Of a stretch of DNA of 64,000 bases, positions 60,930-64,000 are shown piece after piece (positions within the stretch are counted from its first letter, which is position 1; every line of letters starts with the position of its first letter). The notes under the pieces were generated by a model. That model saw only the letters and a list, made by a program, of their open reading frames with translations. It was not told the origin of the DNA and ran no database searches. Made by a program: the position numbers and the translations under genes. Source of the stretch: Caulobacteraceae bacterium (GTDB lineage Bacteria > Pseudomonadota > Alphaproteobacteria > Caulobacterales > Caulobacteraceae); contig JAIXZX010000005.1 in the NCBI GenBank assembly GCA_027489335.1, positions 324,831 through 388,830 of the forward strand, in the 5' to 3' direction.

Positions 60930-60937
60930 ATGGTTAA
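60930..60937 (-). promoter_or_regulatory. CtrA half-site-like octamer
   Basis: TTAACCAT on the minus strand (60937-60930), 5 bases before the ATG at 60925, equals the half-site motif described for CtrA in Caulobacter. Being so close to the start, it would repress rather than activate if bound. It could be chance. Confidence 0.25.
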
Positions 60938-61029
60938 GCTAGGTGGGCTGGCGACAGGGCCCTCAAGGGGATGCAACCCTCAGGGGACAGGACCCGGGGT
61001 CGCCCGCCCTCCAATTAGGCAAGGCGCCT

Positions 61030-61440
61030 CTAAATCAGCCAGTTCAGCGGCCGCGGATAGGCTTCCCCGCGGGCCAGGTAGATGACCCCCAGGACGCAGC
61101 GCACCGCGAACCAGATCCAGACCGCGCCCATGATGAAGACCCCCAGCATGACCGCTGGGATGCCGATCAGGACGAAGGACAGCGGGATGCCGAACAGCAG
61201 CAGCAGGCCGCCGATGATGAACCAGCCGATGGACAGCCAGAAGGTTCGGATCTGGAAGGTGTAGTGGCTGGCCATGACGGGACCGGCGCCGCTGCGATTG
61301 GCGTAGGCGATGATCAGACCGATGAAGATGGTGATGACATTGGCCAGGCCCAGCAGATAGAGCCCATAGACCACCGCCGGCATGGTGCGGTCTTCGGTCG
61401 GGGCGGCCGGCGGAACGGCGTGCGGGATGGCGTCGGTCAT
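61030..61440 (-). CDS. DUF4870-like membrane protein
   Basis: The 136-residue protein has a short polar N-terminus and about three membrane segments. The plan follows small DUF4870/TM2-like proteins: VVYGLYLLGLANVITIFIGLIIAYANRSGAG, SHYTFQIRTFWLSIGWFIIGGLLLLFGIPLSFVLIGIP and a last helix VWIWFAVRCVLGVIYLARGEAYPRP. ATG at 61440 has GAAGGAC 7 bases upstream and excludes upstream frame sequence that belongs to the next gene's other strand reading. Function is unknown. Confidence 0.8.
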   Translation of the reverse strand: MTDAIPHAVPPAAPTEDRTMPAVVYGLYLLGLANVITIFIGLIIAYANRSGAGPVMASHYTFQIRTFWLSIGWFIIGGLLLLFGIPLSFVLIGIPAVMLGVFIMGAVWIWFAVRCVLGVIYLARGEAYPRPLNWLI

Positions 61441-61496
61441 GGCGGGTCCTTCAAGCGTTAGCCGCCATCTTGGGGCGCCGGCCGTTGGGGGGCACC

Positions 61497-62000
61497 TTAA
61501 TTCGGCGTTATCTCGCCGCGCCCGATCCAGGGCAGGACGGCGAGGGCCAGGATCAGGACGAAGAGCAGCCGCGCCGAAAGCGCCAGCCCCAGGGCCCAGG
61601 CGCCAATCATGGCCGCCGCCGCCATCACCGCCAGAACGCCGGCGCCGCACAGGACGATGGTCCAGACCACCATGTCGGCCGCCTGCCGCGGGGGCTGGCC
61701 CAGCCGCAGCCGAGGGGCGTGGGCCGCGCTGTCGGCGGCCAGGGCCTCGGTGAGCCGGACGAAGCTCTCGCCGTGGTCCTCCAGGCGTCCGCCGCGGCCG
61801 AAGCTGCGGGCGGGGATGCGCACGCGGCCCCGGGCGAAATCGGCCCGCGCCAGTCCATCGGTGATCGACAGCCGCCGCAGGTCCTTGATGGGAAATCGCC
61901 GCTCCCGTGCGCCGCGCCGTTCGATCAGTTCGCCATCGGCCAGGGTCCACTCGGTGGGCGGCAGCAGCGGCGAGATCCGCGCGCGGTGGACCGTGGCCAT
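61497..62000 (-). CDS. Membrane protein with N-terminal soluble domain, function unknown
   Basis: A 167-residue protein with a soluble first 105 residues (RARISPLLPPTEWTLADGELIERRGARERRFPIKDLRRLSITDG, a pattern like pleckstrin-type membrane domains) and two C-terminal membrane helices (about 110-134 and 138-160). It starts 2 bases before the folB stop side, i.e. follows folB with a 2-base gap, so it is probably co-transcribed with folB and the FolM-like gene. I do not know its function; the neighbours suggest it may only share the transcript. Confidence 0.65.
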   Translation of the reverse strand: MATVHRARISPLLPPTEWTLADGELIERRGARERRFPIKDLRRLSITDGLARADFARGRVRIPARSFGRGGRLEDHGESFVRLTEALAADSAAHAPRLRLGQPPRQAADMVVWTIVLCGAGVLAVMAAAAMIGAWALGLALSARLLFVLILALAVLPWIGRGEITPN

Positions 62001-62002
62001 GA

Positions 62003-62413
62003 TCAGGTCCTGACGAGGACGACCTCGACGCCGGCGCTGGCGGCGTGGGGGGCGAGCGCCTGGGGCTTGTCCACCCGGACCCGGGCGCGGGTCACCCGCG
62101 GGTCAGCCAGGCAGGCGCGGGCCAGCATTTCGGCGAAGGTCTCCACCAGGCCGATATGACCCGACGCCGCGAGGGATCGGGCGGCCTCGGCCACCAGCTC
62201 ATAGTTCACGGTCTCTGACAGATGCTCGGCGCCGGCCACGGCGGCGTCCAGCTCCACATCGATGACCAGGGGCTGGCTGCGGCCGCGCTCATGGGCGTAG
62301 ATCCCCACATAGGCGTCCACCCGCAGGGTGGAGACAAAGATCTTGCTGGCCACCACCCGGCAGCCGCCGGTTTCGGGGGACAGCTGGTCTTCGGTGACGG
62401 GGGACAGGGCCAT
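62003..62413 (-). CDS. folB: Dihydroneopterin aldolase
   Basis: The 136-residue enzyme cleaves dihydroneopterin in folate synthesis. It matches FolB with STLRVDAYVGIYAHERGRSQPLVIDVELD, the Glu in HERG and the active Lys in RVDKPQALAP, and VNYELVAEAARSLAASGHIGLVETFAEMLARACL. The N-terminal 22 residues are extra. It lies 26 bases after the FolM-like SDR gene, which fits a folate/pterin pair. Confidence 0.9.
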   Translation of the reverse strand: MALSPVTEDQLSPETGGCRVVASKIFVSTLRVDAYVGIYAHERGRSQPLVIDVELDAAVAGAEHLSETVNYELVAEAARSLAASGHIGLVETFAEMLARACLADPRVTRARVRVDKPQALAPHAASAGVEVVLVRT

Positions 62414-62439
62414 GGAAACGCCCTCCGGGCTTACGGGGG

Positions 62440-63171
62440 TCAGGCCAGGTGCTGGCCGGAATCGATGGCGATCATCTGGCCCGTCACTGACGGAGCGTCA
62501 ATGAGGTAGCGCAGAGCCTGGGCGATCTCTCGGGGATCGACGGCCCGGGCCAGGGGCGTACTGGCGGCTTCCTGGGCGAAATCGTCCGGCGTCTGGTGGA
62601 TGGAGGGCAGGACGGGGCCAGGCCCGATCCCATTGACCCGCACCCGGGGCGCCAGCGCCAGGGCCATCATCCGGGTCGCCTCCCACAGGGCGGCCTTGCT
62701 CAGGGAATAGGAGAAGAAGGCCGGCTGGGTGCGCAGGACGCGCTGGTCGAGGATGTTGACGATCAGGCCCTGCCGCTGGCCGGTGATCCGGCGGGCGAAG
62801 GCCTGGGCCAGGACCAGGGGGCCACGGAGATTGGTCTCCATGTGCAGGTCCCAGGACTGACGGTTCATGGAGGCGAAGGCGTCGTCTTCGAACACCGAGG
62901 CGCTGTTCACCAGCAGATTCACCGGCCCAAGCTCGGCCTCGGCCTCGCCCACCAGGGGGGCGGTCTCCGATTCCTTGCGCAGGTCCCGGGTGAACAGGGC
63001 GGCGCGACGGCCCAGGGCGCGGATCTCGGCGGCGACCGACTCGGCGTCGTCGTCGATCGCGCGACAGTGCAGGGCCACGTCATAGCCGGCCTCGGCGCAA
63101 CTGAGCGCCAGGACCCGGCCGATGCGTCGCGCCGCCCCGGTGACCAGGGCCGCGCCGCGGGGCTCGGTCAA
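62440..63171 (-). CDS. FolM-like pteridine/dihydrofolate reductase, SDR family
   Basis: The 243-residue SDR has TGAARRIG (residues 11-18), the modified motif NSAS at about 88 (VNSASVFEDD), catalytic Tyr in FSYSLSKAALWEAT and IGPGPVLPS. The RRIG loop and N-S-A-S variant are features of pteridine reductase and FolM rather than of common SDRs, so it probably reduces dihydromonapterin or dihydrofolate with NADPH. Location next to folB supports this. The start codon is TTG at 63171 with CGGAG 9 bases upstream; no ATG is close. Confidence 0.82.
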   Translation of the reverse strand: MTEPRGAALVTGAARRIGRVLALSCAEAGYDVALHCRAIDDDAESVAAEIRALGRRAALFTRDLRKESETAPLVGEAEAELGPVNLLVNSASVFEDDAFASMNRQSWDLHMETNLRGPLVLAQAFARRITGQRQGLIVNILDQRVLRTQPAFFSYSLSKAALWEATRMMALALAPRVRVNGIGPGPVLPSIHQTPDDFAQEAASTPLARAVDPREIAQALRYLIDAPSVTGQMIAIDSGQHLA

Positions 63172-63195
63172 GACCGGCGGCTCCGCTTGCTCGGC

Positions 63196-63276
63196 TTAGT
63201 CCGGGCGCCCGAACTCATAGATGTTGATCGCAAAGATCACGACGAGGAACGCCAGGATGGTGAGGATGGCGGTCAT
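63196..63276 (-). CDS. 26-residue single-helix membrane peptide
   Basis: The frame encodes MTAILTILAFLVVIFAINIY followed by EFGRPD, that is one hydrophobic helix with a short polar end. GGAGAGCTCC stands just before the ATG at 63276. It lies between the FolM-like gene (stop side 63171 to start) and the aldehyde dehydrogenase, in a 374-base stretch otherwise without a gene. The tidy composition suggests a real small membrane protein, but there is no homology evidence. Confidence 0.45.
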   Translation of the reverse strand: MTAILTILAFLVVIFAINIYEFGRPD

Positions 63277-63545
63277 GGAGCTCTCCAGGAAACAGAACGC
63301 CCTCCGGCTTTAGCGAGGCCCGCGCCGGGCTGCAAGGCGAGCGGGGGATCTGAGGCCGCCGCAAATCGGCGCGGGACCGGTTGCGGCCAGGCCTAAGGCG
63401 CGCCACCTTGGGGGCGGATAGCGGCGCGCGACCCGCGCCGCCCGGATTGATGTTCCCTTGGTGAACGTCGATAACTAAAATGCCTGTTTGAAACTGCGCG
63501 GGCCGCGGAGCCGGCGCCAAGAAATCTAGGGTCCAGGAGGACGGC

Positions 63546-64000
63546 ATGCGCGAATATCTGAAGTTCTATATCGACGGCCAGTGGGTCGAGCCGGTGTCGC
63601 TCAAGACCCTGGACGTCATCAATCCTGCCAATGAGGAAGTGGTCGGCAAGATCGCCCTCGGCGGCGAAGCCGATGTGGACAAGGCGGTGAAGGCCGCCCG
63701 CAAGGCCTTCGCCACCTGGTCCCAGACCACCCGCGAAGAGCGCCTGGACGTCATGCAGCGGGTCCTGGCCGAGTACCAGAAGCGCTTTGGCGACCTGGCG
63801 ACGGCGGTCACCGAGGAAATGGGGGCGCCCGCCTCCCTGGCCCAGCGCGCCCAGGTGCCGTCGGGCATGGGCCACCTGGCCACGGCCATCGGCATTCTGA
63901 AGGACTTCAAGTTCGAGGAAGACCGCGGCTCGACCATGATCGTCAAGGAGCCGATCGGGGTCTGCAGCTTCATCACGCCTTGGAACTGGCCGCTCAACCA
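63546..64000 (+). CDS. Aldehyde dehydrogenase, N-terminal part
   Basis: The gene starts at ATG 63546, 5 bases after CCAGGAGGA, and runs off the end of the window. The 151 visible residues have the ALDH N-terminus: FYIDGQWVEPVSLKTLDVINPANEEVVGKIALGGEADVDKAVKAARKAF, then the start of the NAD-binding domain with IVKEPIGVCSFITPWNWPLNQ. The catalytic Cys and Glu lie beyond the window. It is likely an NAD(P)-dependent oxidiser of aldehydes; the type cannot be told from this part. The 269-base gap to the small peptide gene holds no other gene. Confidence 0.92.
   Translation, partial: MREYLKFYIDGQWVEPVSLKTLDVINPANEEVVGKIALGGEADVDKAVKAARKAFATWSQTTREERLDVMQRVLAEYQKRFGDLATAVTEEMGAPASLAQRAQVPSGMGHLATAIGILKDFKFEEDRGSTMIVKEPIGVCSFITPWNWPLN

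Noticed and set aside
63454..63468. GTTCCCTTGGTGAAC near-palindrome before the aldehyde dehydrogenase gene, considered as a LexA-like site
   Set aside because: It is inverted rather than the direct GTTC-N7-GTTC used by alphaproteobacterial LexA, and one position of the palindrome does not pair.

Overview
The window is a GC-rich alphaproteobacterial chromosome segment, most likely from the Caulobacterales (a Caulobacter or Phenylobacterium relative). This is inferred from a CcrM-type GANTC adenine methyltransferase gene with a CtrA-like box in its promoter, split-type glycine dehydrogenase (GcvPB), the alphaproteobacterial atpI-atpB-atpE-atpF'-atpF order, a fbc/pet cytochrome bc1 operon, and the general gene order. 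I see no phage, insertion sequence, CRISPR array, rRNA or tRNA. Codon usage and GC content look uniform to the eye, so this reads as core chromosome rather than an island.

Layout. 1-3.7 kb: the end of gcvPB, then the F0 part of ATP synthase on the minus strand. 3.8-8.6 kb: dciA-like gene, a DsbA-like lipoprotein and smc (minus). 8.7-12.3 kb: mutY (plus), then ccrM, rnhB and tag (minus), with the ccrM-rnhB-tag block flanked by two similar double-hairpin repeats. 12.5-15.7 kb: ygfZ, a family 9 glycosyltransferase and a dihydroorotase-like gene. 15.7-24 kb: an acyl-CoA ligase/ThDP-enzyme pair, a secreted protein built of five four-cysteine modules, and an enoyl-CoA hydratase/two-SDR/GNAT operon. 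24-28.3 kb: a small protein behind a sigma-54-like promoter, an alpha/beta hydrolase divergent from an OhrR-like regulator with shared palindromic operators, then an SDR and an MFS exporter. 28.5-34.8 kb: GNAT, DUF1285, Nudix, DUF6111, tRNA nucleotidyltransferase, amidotransferase, a 45-residue peptide, a lipoprotein, hemF and trmL. 35-37.8 kb: petABC.

37.8-48.1 kb: a retropepsin-like protein, apt, a tandem dienelactone hydrolase pair, ychF-pth-rplY, a lipoprotein, prs, and lgt-midA-pgeF. 48.2-56.5 kb: a UbiK-like protein, YbjN, proC, ExoD, a hemolysin III protein, an M20 peptidase, an alanine symporter and a DUF885 protein. 56.6-64 kb: an EnvZ/OmpR-type two-component system, ilvE, a TPR membrane protein, two small membrane proteins, folB with a FolM-like reductase, a 26-residue membrane peptide, and the start of an aldehyde dehydrogenase.

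Most genes are housekeeping: energy conservation (F0, bc1), DNA methylation, repair and segregation, translation, cofactor and nucleotide synthesis. Many neighbours overlap by ATGA or GTGA, so operons are tight. The least explained items are the 20-cysteine repeat protein, the sigma-54-like promoter in front of a small unknown gene, the OhrR-like operator pair, the dihydroorotase that lacks the first metal-binding His, the repeat and hairpin between atpE and atpF', and the double-hairpin repeats around ccrM. All functional calls are from reading protein motifs by eye; no database search was run.
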